A DNA stretch of 64,000 nt from Oscillatoriaceae cyanobacterium Prado104 (GTDB lineage: Bacteria > Cyanobacteriota > Cyanobacteriia > Cyanobacteriales > Microcoleaceae), in the NCBI GenBank assembly GCA_025454405.1, contig JALOON010000057.1:1-64000 (forward strand), in the 5' to 3' direction. Both the position numbers and the translations under genes were made by a program. Below, in pieces: positions 44,453 to 53,374 of the stretch; position 1 is the first letter of the stretch; the number at the start of each line of letters is the position of its first letter. Below the pieces are notes generated by a model. It searched no databases, was not told where the DNA came from, and saw only the letters and a list, made by a program, of their open reading frames with translations.

Positions 44453-45229
44453 ATGCCCTCTCCATTTCCAGGGGTAGATCCTTACTTAGAACATCCCGAT
44501 TTTTGGCCGGAAGTTCACCATCGGTTAATTACTGCGATCGCCATTGCCATCGGGCCCGCAGTGCGCCCGAAATACCGAGTGGCTATTGAGAAGCGAATTT
44601 ATTTAAGCGAGCCAGCAGATAGCGATTTGTTGGGAATTCCTGACTTGACAGTATTCGATCGACCCTCTACTGTTAGCCCGCCTACTGCAACTGCAACGCT
44701 GCCGCATTCCGAACCGATAACTGTTACGGTGCCGATATTGGAAGAATCTAGGGAAGGCTATTTAGAAATCCGAGAAGTAGGTACAAATCGGGTCATTACA
44801 GTCATAGAAATTCTTTCTCCCAAAAACAAACGCACCGACAAAGGTAGAGAGGAATATGAAAACAAGCGGCAAGAAGTGTTGAAAAGTGCATCTCATTTAG
44901 TAGAAATTGACTTGCTGAGATCGGGAAAACAAATGCCTGTTACGAGCGGAATTAACACGGATTATCGCATTTTAATTAGTAAGGTAAATTGCCGACCCAA
45001 AACTCAAATATATGCTTTTGCGCTGCGAGAAGCAATTCCAGCTTTTTTCTTGCCATTGCAGCAGGGAGATACAGAGTTTCAAGTAGATTTGCAAGCGTTG
45101 TTCGAGGGTGTTTATGACAGAGCCGGATTTGATTTGTCGATCGACTACACTCAGTCACCCGTACCGCGATTCAAGGAAGATGATGCTGTTTTGGCTAATG
45201 CACTTTTACAGGAAAGAGGAGTTAGATGA
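44453..45229 (+). CDS. DUF4058 family protein
   Basis: 258 residues, standard for the family: MPSPFPGVDPYLEHPDFWPEVHHRLI, then VAIEKRIYLSEP, IPDLTVFD, and VITVIEILSPKNKRTDKGREEYENKRQEVLKSASHLVEIDLLRSG. The E-x(n)-PD/EI-x-SPxNK pattern recalls PD-(D/E)XK nuclease folds, but no activity is established. Widespread in cyanobacteria, often in multiple copies. Good ribosome site (TGGAGGT), 33 bases after the TIR gene, so possibly co-transcribed. Confidence 0.88.
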   Translation: MPSPFPGVDPYLEHPDFWPEVHHRLITAIAIAIGPAVRPKYRVAIEKRIYLSEPADSDLLGIPDLTVFDRPSTVSPPTATATLPHSEPITVTVPILEESREGYLEIREVGTNRVITVIEILSPKNKRTDKGREEYENKRQEVLKSASHLVEIDLLRSGKQMPVTSGINTDYRILISKVNCRPKTQIYAFALREAIPAFFLPLQQGDTEFQVDLQALFEGVYDRAGFDLSIDYTQSPVPRFKEDDAVLANALLQERGVR

Positions 45230-45382
45230 TTTTAGATTTTAGATTGGAGATTGGAGATTGGTAAATGAGCGATCGACTAAAAATTTGGCTAGTGCTGGCA
45301 GTTGCATTGTTTTGAGAAATAGCGACTTTTGGGGACGGGAATCGATTAAAATGTTATCATTAAGTTAAGAGGAGTAAAAATC

Positions 45383-45790
45383 TTGATTCCCTTTGAATTT
45401 ATCATCACGGGTACGCCTGTTTCGTTACAAACAAATAACCGAGCCAAACTTCAAGAGTGGAAAGCTAAAGTGCGCGAAACAGCGGCCGAAGTTTTACCGA
45501 TCGGAATGGAAGCTACTAGGGAGACAGTTCACGTCATCATCACTCATTATTGTATTGTTCAAACATCTGATTTAGATAACATCGTTAAACCGATTGTTGA
45601 TTCCATGAATTCTATAGTTTACATTGATGACAGGCAAGTTACCGATCTCACAGTAAAACGGCGCAAATTTAAGGAATTTGCCGATCTCGCAGCAATATCT
45701 CCTTTAATAGCTGAAGCTTTAGGTGCGGGCGAAGAATTTATCTATGTTAAAATTGACCAACCAACCAACCCAATGGAGCTAGAGCGATGA
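45383..45790 (+). CDS. RusA-like Holliday junction resolvase family protein
   Basis: 135 residues from a TTG start with AGAGGAG upstream. RusA pattern: EFIITGTPVSLQTNN at the N-terminus; the acidic active-site group TSDLDNIVKPIVDSMNSIVYIDDRQVTDLTVKRR supplies the D-x-D-N ... D ... D-D residues. RusA enzymes resolve Holliday junctions. Here the gene overlaps the next by four bases (ATGA), so it works with that partner rather than being an ordinary phage gene; no phage context is seen. Confidence 0.75.
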   Translation: MIPFEFIITGTPVSLQTNNRAKLQEWKAKVRETAAEVLPIGMEATRETVHVIITHYCIVQTSDLDNIVKPIVDSMNSIVYIDDRQVTDLTVKRRKFKEFADLAAISPLIAEALGAGEEFIYVKIDQPTNPMELER

Positions 45791-46398
45791 TAGCAGCTAT
45801 AGAAAAAGTAGAAGTAACAAAAATTGCAGAGATTGCTGAAAAATATCGCCATCAAGGTTATCAAGTGTTAGTCAAATCGAGGGATTATGACTGGCAAAAA
45901 TTCATTCAGAATCAGCAGATAGACTCGATAGTGTGTACGGTTGAAGAATCTGTCATCGCGGCATTAAAACTGCGTTCTCCCGAGTCAAAAAGCCAACAAG
46001 AGTTAGAAGCGGAGGCAAATGAGAGTTTGTATGACTATTCTAAGAAAGATTTAGAAGATGTGCGATTTTACATGAAAAAAACATTAGAAATGATTGAAAG
46101 AGGTAGCTTCGATCTTGCTACTTGTTCGATCGGATCTACTACTGAATCAGTGATGCGCATGGTAGCCGAACAACACTCTATTAATTTTGAAATTCAAGAG
46201 CCGCAAATTCTGGCTCAAACATTCTTCGCTCACCGCTTAATAAATGAGGAGGATTATGAAGTTTTGGTGACAGCATTGGACATTCGCGATCGCGTGATTT
46301 TCCAGCAGGAAAAAGTTACTGTTGACCTCAATTTGGCTCGCTGCGCTTTTGATGCCTTGCAGCGTCTTTTCAGTCAAGTCACAGAAGTTGCAGAGTAA
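45787..46398 (+). CDS. Partner of RusA-like protein, possible REase/HEPN-like fold
   Basis: 203 residues. The first part (YRHQGYQVLVKSRDYDWQKF then IDSIVCTVEESVIAALKLRSP) resembles a restriction-endonuclease-like strand-helix start. The second part is helical and ends with LVTALDIRDRVIFQQEKVTVDLNLARCAFDALQRLF. This is shaped like the end of HEPN domains (R-D/N-x4-H then a helix) but lacks the His. Coupled by a four-base overlap to the RusA-like gene. I do not recognise a named family. Confidence 0.55.
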   Translation: MIAAIEKVEVTKIAEIAEKYRHQGYQVLVKSRDYDWQKFIQNQQIDSIVCTVEESVIAALKLRSPESKSQQELEAEANESLYDYSKKDLEDVRFYMKKTLEMIERGSFDLATCSIGSTTESVMRMVAEQHSINFEIQEPQILAQTFFAHRLINEEDYEVLVTALDIRDRVIFQQEKVTVDLNLARCAFDALQRLFSQVTEVAE

Positions 46399-46672
46399 TT
46401 GCGATCGAACTTGCTAAATCGTGTCAAATCCAGGTGAAAAACTTTTTATTGCTCGATAGTGGGCGATCGGAATAGGGGGGGAGAGCAAGAGAGACTGGCG
46501 GCCCTTATTGCTAAGGGGGAATTAAAACCGGATTTAATGTCTGATAGAAAAAAATAGTTTTTTTGCCGGGATTGAAAGCAGGAATGCAGTATGTTTTCAA
46601 ACAAACCCGCCTCCGCGTCAGTTAAGTAGCTATTCACTATCGGCTGTGTATTCTACTCGTTAACAACAGGTT

Positions 46673-49600
46673 ATGTATCGAGAAAACAACTCAACCTACA
46701 CTTACAAAGTTGGCGGACATCTGCCCCTAGATGTTTCCACTTATGTAGTGCGTCAAGCTGATTTTGAACTCTATCAAGGTTTAGTGAGTGGCGAATTTTG
46801 TTACGTACTCAATTCCCGCCAAATGGGTAAAACTAGCTTGCGGGTGCGTACCATGCACAAATTGCAAGCAGAAGGTATTGCTTGCGCGGCGATCGACTTA
46901 ACTAAAATTGGCTCTCAAGATATTACTCCCGATCAATGGTACGCGGGAGTAATGAGGCGTTTGGTGACCAGTTTTCACCTCGATATTAATTTGCGATCGT
47001 GGGTGCGGGAACGGGAATTTCTCCCGCCAGTGCAGCGTTTGAGCGAGTTTATCGAACAAGTATTATTAGAAAACATCCAACAAAAAATTGTAATTTTTGT
47101 TGATGAAATTGACAGCATTCTCAGTTTAAACTTTCGGGCTGATGACTTTTTTGCCTTCATTCGTGCCTGCCACGAATACGATCGCCTGACTTTTGCTTTG
47201 CTGGGGGTTGCAACTCCTTCAGACTTAATCCAAGATAAACTTTGTACGCCGTTTAATCTCGGCCGTGCAGTCGAATTGTACGGCTTTCAATTGCAGGAAG
47301 CTGAACCTTTAGTCCAAGGTTTAGCCGGGAAAGTCAACCATCCTGAAGTAGTGGTAGAATCTGTATTGAATTGGACGGGAGGACAGCCATTTTTAACTCA
47401 AAAAATTTGCAACTATATTTACCAGCAAGCCGAAGATTCCCCAGCTAACATTCCTCAGGATAAATCTCACATTCCAGGCTGGATAGAACACTTAGTCCAG
47501 ATGCAAATTATCGATAATTGGGAAGTTAAAGACGAACCGCCGCATTTGAAAACAATTCGCGATCGCATCCTCAGAAGCGGACAGCGTACCGAGAATTTAC
47601 TCAAAATTTACCAGCAAGTTTTAATTGCTTCAAACTGCAGCAGCCCAGTCGGAATTCCTGCTGATGAAAGCCTCGAACAAATGGAACTGCGCTTGTCCGG
47701 CTTAGTTGTCAAGTTGGGGGGGAATTTAAGAGTTTATAATAAAATTTATGCTGCGGTATTCAATCAAAATTGGACAAAAAAAGCTCTAGCAGCCCTGCAA
47801 CCGGATTTCAAACAATTAGTAGCCCATCAAGAGCAAAAAGTTCTCTCCATGCTTAGCAGTATGGAAGGCAAAGATTTTGACGATTTTTTATATGAGATTT
47901 TAGGTTCGATCGCCATTAAATTAGGGGAATTAATGAGTGTCGATCGCATCACAATATTTTTCATAGATAAGGATAAAAATGAACTGTGGTCGATTATTGC
48001 TAGGACTTCTAATAGCAGTTCGACAAAAATTCAAATAATGGCAAACAATCAAACTGCCGGCAGAGTCACAATTTACAAAAAAGCTGTCAGCCTTGCCGGC
48101 AATTTATCCGAAAGTTGGTATTCTGATGTAGCGCAAGAACAAGATCGCAAGACAGGCTACAAAATTTACAGTAATTTAACTGTGCCAATGTTGACTGACA
48201 AAGGTGATATTTTTGCTTTTATACAGTTAGTTAATAAGCTAAAAAAACAGCACGATCCGGCAGCAACTTTTGCAGATAAAATTGATTTAGAAGGGTTTAC
48301 AGAGGTCGATCGCACTTTAATTTCCGAGTACGCACCATCAATTCAGAGGTTGCTAGATAGGTGTCAATCCTGTTACAAACTCACTCAAAGATTGCAAGCA
48401 TCCGAAGCTTTGACAGAAGCAACGCGATCGGTTTCTCAAAGCAGCTTAGACTCCGAAGAAATTATCACTAGAGTCATGGAAGCTGCCAAGAGATTGATGA
48501 ATGCCGATCGCAGTACCCTCTGGCTGTTAGACAGCGAAACCAGCCAACTGTGGACAAAAATTCGCTTTGAAGACGGGACTGTACGCGAACTCCGAATTCA
48601 AGTCGGACAAGGTTTTGCCGGTCAAGTTGCTGCCAGCGGCCAACCTGTCAATATTCCCTTCGATTTGTACGAACACCCCGACTCAATAACCTCCAAACAA
48701 ACCGACCAAAAAACAGGATACCGCACCTGCAGTTTGCTGTGCATGCCAATTTGGAGCCCCGACGGTGAATTGCTGGGAGTAACTCAATTAATTAACAAAA
48801 AAAGACCCGGAGATTTGCCAGAATACGACCCCGAAACTTGGCCGGAAGCACCGGAATGCTTTCAAGATAGCTTCGATGCTAACAGTCAAAAATATATGCA
48901 AATTTTCAACTCGCAAGTCGGGGTAGCATTGCACAATGCGAGGCAATTTGCAGCGGTGAAACGGCAAGCAGAAGACCACCCGCAAAATGTGGTCAGCCAG
49001 ACTCTGGCAATGCTAAATCAGGTGATGGACGGGCAGGGTTTTGACGATATTCTTGACGCTACTTTGCGATCGATTACCTTGAAAATGGGCAAATCTTTAA
49101 ATGCCGATCGCACGACAATCTTTCTGTTAGATGAAGAGAAAAACGAGTTTTGGTCGATTATTGCTGAAGCCGAAGTTGAGGGCGATCGGTCTTTAGAACT
49201 GAGAGTTCCTGCTAATAAAGGAATTGTCGGCGAGGTAGCAGCTACCAAAAAAAGTAGCAACATTCACTTTGATTTCTACGACGATCCGCGATCGGCTATA
49301 GCAAAAGAATTAGACAAAAAAACTGGCTATCGCACCTACACAATGTTGACGATGCCCCTGCTGAACGAACAGGGAAATTTAGTAGCAGTAATTCAATTAA
49401 TTAACAAGTTTAAAAAGTTTTACGATCGCACGGCAGGTTTGTCAGAAAAAATAGACTTGCAAGGATTTACTGCGGAAGACGAACTGCGGTTTGCTGAAGA
49501 TGCGAACTTAATTCAAATGATTTTAGAAAGTTTCCGTTCCTATCACAAAACAGCGAGAGGTCAAAGAGTGGCGGCCGCCCTCATGGCAGCTACCCGTTCC

Positions 49601-50182
49601 ATCAGTCAAAGCAGTTTAGAAATCGATTCGATTCTCAAACGAGTGATGGAATCAGCAAAAGAATTGATGAATGCCGATCGCAGCAGTTTTTGGGTGCTCG
49701 ATCGAGAGGCAAATGAGTTGTGGACAAAGATTCTTTTACCAGACGGTGACTTCCTCGAAATCCGATTGCCAGTCGGACAGGGTTATGTAGGCAAAGTTGC
49801 TCAAATGGGAGTACCTTTAAACATACCTTTTGACCTCTACGATTATCCAGATTCAGAAACAGCGAAAAAGACTGATGAAAGAACAGGATATCGGACTTGC
49901 AGCTTGCTGTGCATGCCCGTGTGGAATCCTGATGGCGAGTTAATTGCTGTCACGCAATTAATTAATAAAATCAAAGCGGATGCCGATTCTAAAGCTGCTG
50001 AATTATCTAACAAAAATGTGCCGGATTGTTTTCAGGCAAGTTTCGACCAAAACGATCAAAATTATATGCAAATTTTCAACAATCAAGTTGGCGTCATCTT
50101 GCAAAATGCGGAATTGTTGGCGGCAGTCAAGCGGCAGGAACAAACATTGCGAAATAATTTGAATTCTCCCAGCGCTAGTTGA
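46673..50182 (+). CDS. AAA-like ATPase with four GAF domains
   Basis: 1169 residues. Residues 15-340: AAA-like (PF14516-type) ATPase, beginning VGGHLPLDVSTYVVRQAD, with Walker A LNSRQMGKTSLR (about 48) and Walker B VIFVDEIDSIL. Then four GAF-like domains at about 392-560, 586-750, 779-945 and 976-1140. They fall into two alternating types: A (FDDFLYEIL / FDDILDATL ... ELWSIIA / EFWSIIA) and B (IITRVMEAAKRLMNADRSTLWLLD / ILKRVMESAKELMNADRSSFWVLD). No output domain follows, so the ATPase itself may be the output, gated by small-ligand sensing. The stretch before the gene (46399-46672) holds no feature I recognise. Confidence 0.85.
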   Translation: MYRENNSTYTYKVGGHLPLDVSTYVVRQADFELYQGLVSGEFCYVLNSRQMGKTSLRVRTMHKLQAEGIACAAIDLTKIGSQDITPDQWYAGVMRRLVTSFHLDINLRSWVREREFLPPVQRLSEFIEQVLLENIQQKIVIFVDEIDSILSLNFRADDFFAFIRACHEYDRLTFALLGVATPSDLIQDKLCTPFNLGRAVELYGFQLQEAEPLVQGLAGKVNHPEVVVESVLNWTGGQPFLTQKICNYIYQQAEDSPANIPQDKSHIPGWIEHLVQMQIIDNWEVKDEPPHLKTIRDRILRSGQRTENLLKIYQQVLIASNCSSPVGIPADESLEQMELRLSGLVVKLGGNLRVYNKIYAAVFNQNWTKKALAALQPDFKQLVAHQEQKVLSMLSSMEGKDFDDFLYEILGSIAIKLGELMSVDRITIFFIDKDKNELWSIIARTSNSSSTKIQIMANNQTAGRVTIYKKAVSLAGNLSESWYSDVAQEQDRKTGYKIYSNLTVPMLTDKGDIFAFIQLVNKLKKQHDPAATFADKIDLEGFTEVDRTLISEYAPSIQRLLDRCQSCYKLTQRLQASEALTEATRSVSQSSLDSEEIITRVMEAAKRLMNADRSTLWLLDSETSQLWTKIRFEDGTVRELRIQVGQGFAGQVAASGQPVNIPFDLYEHPDSITSKQTDQKTGYRTCSLLCMPIWSPDGELLGVTQLINKKRPGDLPEYDPETWPEAPECFQDSFDANSQKYMQIFNSQVGVALHNARQFAAVKRQAEDHPQNVVSQTLAMLNQVMDGQGFDDILDATLRSITLKMGKSLNADRTTIFLLDEEKNEFWSIIAEAEVEGDRSLELRVPANKGIVGEVAATKKSSNIHFDFYDDPRSAIAKELDKKTGYRTYTMLTMPLLNEQGNLVAVIQLINKFKKFYDRTAGLSEKIDLQGFTAEDELRFAEDANLIQMILESFRSYHKTARGQRVAAALMAATRSISQSSLEIDSILKRVMESAKELMNADRSSFWVLDREANELWTKILLPDGDFLEIRLPVGQGYVGKVAQMGVPLNIPFDLYDYPDSETAKKTDERTGYRTCSLLCMPVWNPDGELIAVTQLINKIKADADSKAAELSNKNVPDCFQASFDQNDQNYMQIFNNQVGVILQNAELLAAVKRQEQTLRNNLNSPSAS

Positions 50183-50207
50183 GACAAATCTCAAATCTCA
50201 AATCGCT

Positions 50208-53200
50208 TCATTTCCATTCGCCTTGAAGCATAAAAGCAGCCCAATAATAGGGCGATATCCATTTTGACTGCTGCATCATTTCGAGTTGCGCCGCTCTCAA
50301 AGCTGCTGCCGGTGCTAACTTTTCTTGGATCATTTTCTGATAAAACTTTTGCATTAAGACAGAAGTTCCTTCATCATCAACATTCCACAAACTCACCGCT
50401 ACTCGCTGGGCACCTGCATACATAAAACCTCTCGTCAATCCTACCATGCCTTCGCCTTTAACATTCTGTCCCAGACCTGTTTGACAAGCACTCAAAACTA
50501 CCAATTTTGCGGCTAGTTTTAAGTTAAAAATATCAGTTAATCGCAAAAAACCATTGACAAGATTCCCCTTGTCGTCTACCATAGACATCAGAATTCCTGA
50601 CAGTTCGGGATTTTGACTGTTGGCAATGCCGTGAGTAGCAAAGTGCAAGATTTCATAATTTGCTAAACTGCGATCGGTAGCAGCGTTGCGACTGGCTGCC
50701 AAACCAAAGTTTTGACTGGTAGAAGCGGTCGGAATTAAAGCTAAAATGATATCGGCCTCTTGGCGGGTAAAAGGCAGGCGTTGGGGAGGCCATGACATAT
50801 TAGAATCGCGGAGCGATCGATTTAAACCGAGGTTATTTGTTTCTAGATTCTCTGCGGTCGATCGAGCAACTTTTTCTTTAACTCTTTCATCATCTAGACT
50901 GAAAACTGGATCGGCTAAAATAGCTAAAGTTTGATTTGCCTGTTTTCTATCTGCATAATTTTGCCTGAGAATCGCCAGAGTTGAGGCAGAAGGCAAGGTA
51001 ATAATTTCATGTCGGGCAATTAAGAAATTATTAGCATTGGGTTCGGCTGTTTTTGCCAGTGATAAAGCGGCAAAAGCTGTATAGTGCAGTACGCCATCGG
51101 GAACAATTAAGAGGCGTTTGTCTCCTAAAGAAGCGGCGGCTGGCTGTAAAATTAATTCACTGAGATTTGCGCTAGCTTCGGCAACTCTTTTGGGTATATC
51201 CCTGTAACGGGGGTTGGTAACTGTGTCTCGAAAATTCTTGGCGGCTGTTTCGATGTCGGCGCGTTTTGGCAATTCGTAGCTGGTAATTCCAGTTGATGCC
51301 ACCACCCACAAATAACTCTGTTTTTCGCCGAGGGAATATTGCAATAAAATGGTGTTTTTATCTAAAATATTTTTCTGAATTTCTCGCAGGGTTAAAGGTT
51401 GGGGTTGGGTGAGGGAGGCATAGCGGGGACTGGCATTGCGAATTTGGGTTTGATTTTGCTGGTATTGTTGCAATAATTCTAAGCGTTTTTTGTCGATCGA
51501 CTCGACTGCATCTGGCTGGGGATTGGCAGTGCTGACTAATTCGATGCGGCGCTTCTCTATGTCGTCTAGTTGCTGTTGCAATTGCTGTTCCTGTTGCAGC
51601 AAATCTGAGGAAATACCTTCGCGAATGTTGGTTTTTGCTTCTTTTAATAGTTCGAGGAGGCTGCGGGCCCTCGAACGTTCGCTGGCTGCTAAAGCTTTAG
51701 CATCATAACCGGATTTCGGTTGATTTTTGTGAAGTTGCATTAACAGATCGATGTAGAATTCGTAGTAGTCTTGTACTGTGGCAAAGTACGAGCTGCGGAG
51801 TTCGCGGCTGGCTATTTTGGTGCGGAGATTTTCGATAATTTCGATGGCAGCTTCGATGTCTTCGATCGCGTCATTAAGCTTGCTTAGATCGCGTTTGGCA
51901 GCAGCCATTCCGAATAGGGTAACAGCTTCGATTACCCGGTTTCCCCCAGCCCGACTCAGGACAAGTGACTCGCTAAAATATGCTAAAGCTTTTTGTTTTT
52001 CTCCCAACTTTAAGTATACTAAGCCGATGTTTTTGAGGGTGCTAGCTGTGCCATTCCGATCGCCCGTTTCCCGCCTCAAAGAAAGAGCTCGATCGAAATA
52101 CTTTAAAGCTGCTTGTCTGTTGCCGGCATCGTCGTAAATTCTGCCGATGTTGTTGAGTGCAGTAGCTTCTCCAATGCGATCGCCTGCAGCCCGACTTAGA
52201 TGCAAGGATTGGTGGTAATATTCCACAGCTTTCTCTGGTTTTCTTAAATCGGAATAAACGGCACCGATCCTGTTGAATATATTAACTTGTAACGCTCGAT
52301 TTTCCGCTGTTTGACTTAGAGAAAGCGACTGGTTGTAATATTCTAAAGCTTTCTGTTTCTCTCCCAATTCTGAATAGATAGCGCCGATATTGCTGAGGGT
52401 AACAGCTTCGCCGTTGCGATCGCCCAATGTTTTACTCAGAGACAGGGATTGGTTGAAATAATCTAAAGCTTTCTGTGTTTCTCCCAAAGCTAAATATACC
52501 ACTGCCATGTTGTTAAGTGTGCCAGCTTCTTGAGATCGAAAGCCCAATTCTCGACTCAAGGAAAGCGATCGATTGTAATTTTCTAAAGCTTTTTGTTGTT
52601 CTCCCAAATCCGAGGAAACTTTGCCAATATTGTTGAGAGTAATTGCTTCTCCTTGGCGATCGCCCGCAGCCCGAGTTAGGGGAAGAGATTGGTTGTAATA
52701 TTCTAAAGCTTGCTGTTTTTCTCCCAAATCCGAGTAGATTTTGCCGATGTTGCTGAGAGTGGCAGCTTCCCCAGCGCGATCGCCCGCAGCCACAGCCAAA
52801 GGTAAGGATTTTTTGAAATACTCTAAAGCTGTTTGTGGTTCTCCCAAATTTGAGTAAACGAAGCCGATGTTGTTGAGGGTAATAGCTGCTTGCTTGCGAT
52901 CGCCCGCTTCCTGACTTAAAGGCAATGACTGGTTTAAATATGCTAAAGCTTTTTGTTGTTCTCCCAATTCTGAATAAACCAAACCGATGCTATTGAGAGC
53001 GACAGCTTGTTTCGCACGATCGCCCGTTTCTCGATACAATTTCAAAGCTTCTTCGTATTTGGCGATCGCGCTGGTTAAAGCTTCTTTTGTTCCTTGTTCG
53101 TAAAGTTTTTCTGCTTCTTCATATATTTTATCTGCCGCTTCGTTACTGCTAGTTTGTGCTGCGTGTAATGCTGCCGCAACTGGTAAGGCGGCGAGCGGCT

Positions 53201-53255
53201 GACTTAATTGCAGGGCAAGGGCGATCGACATTCCAGTCAAAATTAAAATATTCAT
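50208..53255 (-). CDS. TPR-CHAT protein (caspase-like)
   Basis: 1015 residues. A signal-like hydrophobic start (ILTGMSIALALQLSQPLAALPVAAA) suggests export or membrane anchoring. About ten 40-residue TPR units follow (repeated NNIG-x-x-Y-S-x-L-G-E-x-Q-K-A-L-x-Y), residues about 50-460, then a helical linker. The CHAT domain (about 690-1012) has the His-Cys dyad in LHFATHG (His875) and VVLSACQTG (Cys924). CHAT proteases are related to caspases and separase, and TPR-CHAT proteins act in type III CRISPR (Craspase) and gasdermin systems. No CRISPR or gasdermin gene is here; this is the common stand-alone cyanobacterial type. Tandem with a broken paralogue. Confidence 0.92.
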   Translation of the reverse strand: MNILILTGMSIALALQLSQPLAALPVAAALHAAQTSSNEAADKIYEEAEKLYEQGTKEALTSAIAKYEEALKLYRETGDRAKQAVALNSIGLVYSELGEQQKALAYLNQSLPLSQEAGDRKQAAITLNNIGFVYSNLGEPQTALEYFKKSLPLAVAAGDRAGEAATLSNIGKIYSDLGEKQQALEYYNQSLPLTRAAGDRQGEAITLNNIGKVSSDLGEQQKALENYNRSLSLSRELGFRSQEAGTLNNMAVVYLALGETQKALDYFNQSLSLSKTLGDRNGEAVTLSNIGAIYSELGEKQKALEYYNQSLSLSQTAENRALQVNIFNRIGAVYSDLRKPEKAVEYYHQSLHLSRAAGDRIGEATALNNIGRIYDDAGNRQAALKYFDRALSLRRETGDRNGTASTLKNIGLVYLKLGEKQKALAYFSESLVLSRAGGNRVIEAVTLFGMAAAKRDLSKLNDAIEDIEAAIEIIENLRTKIASRELRSSYFATVQDYYEFYIDLLMQLHKNQPKSGYDAKALAASERSRARSLLELLKEAKTNIREGISSDLLQQEQQLQQQLDDIEKRRIELVSTANPQPDAVESIDKKRLELLQQYQQNQTQIRNASPRYASLTQPQPLTLREIQKNILDKNTILLQYSLGEKQSYLWVVASTGITSYELPKRADIETAAKNFRDTVTNPRYRDIPKRVAEASANLSELILQPAAASLGDKRLLIVPDGVLHYTAFAALSLAKTAEPNANNFLIARHEIITLPSASTLAILRQNYADRKQANQTLAILADPVFSLDDERVKEKVARSTAENLETNNLGLNRSLRDSNMSWPPQRLPFTRQEADIILALIPTASTSQNFGLAASRNAATDRSLANYEILHFATHGIANSQNPELSGILMSMVDDKGNLVNGFLRLTDIFNLKLAAKLVVLSACQTGLGQNVKGEGMVGLTRGFMYAGAQRVAVSLWNVDDEGTSVLMQKFYQKMIQEKLAPAAALRAAQLEMMQQSKWISPYYWAAFMLQGEWK

Positions 53256-53374
53256 AAATTACCTACAATCTCCTAGTAAATCCCGATCCAGAATCTACAA
53301 TCTCCACTCACTTTTAATCTCCCTATCAAATCCCAAATTGCCAATTTAAAATCGCACGCAAATCGCAAATCGCT

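Noticed and set aside
45383..45790. RusA-like gene as evidence of a prophage
   Set aside because: No integrase, capsid, terminase or other phage genes nearby.
50208..53255. CHAT protein as part of a CRISPR type III (Craspase) or gasdermin system
   Set aside because: No Cas7-11, gasdermin or CRISPR repeats are present; stand-alone TPR-CHAT proteins are common in cyanobacteria.
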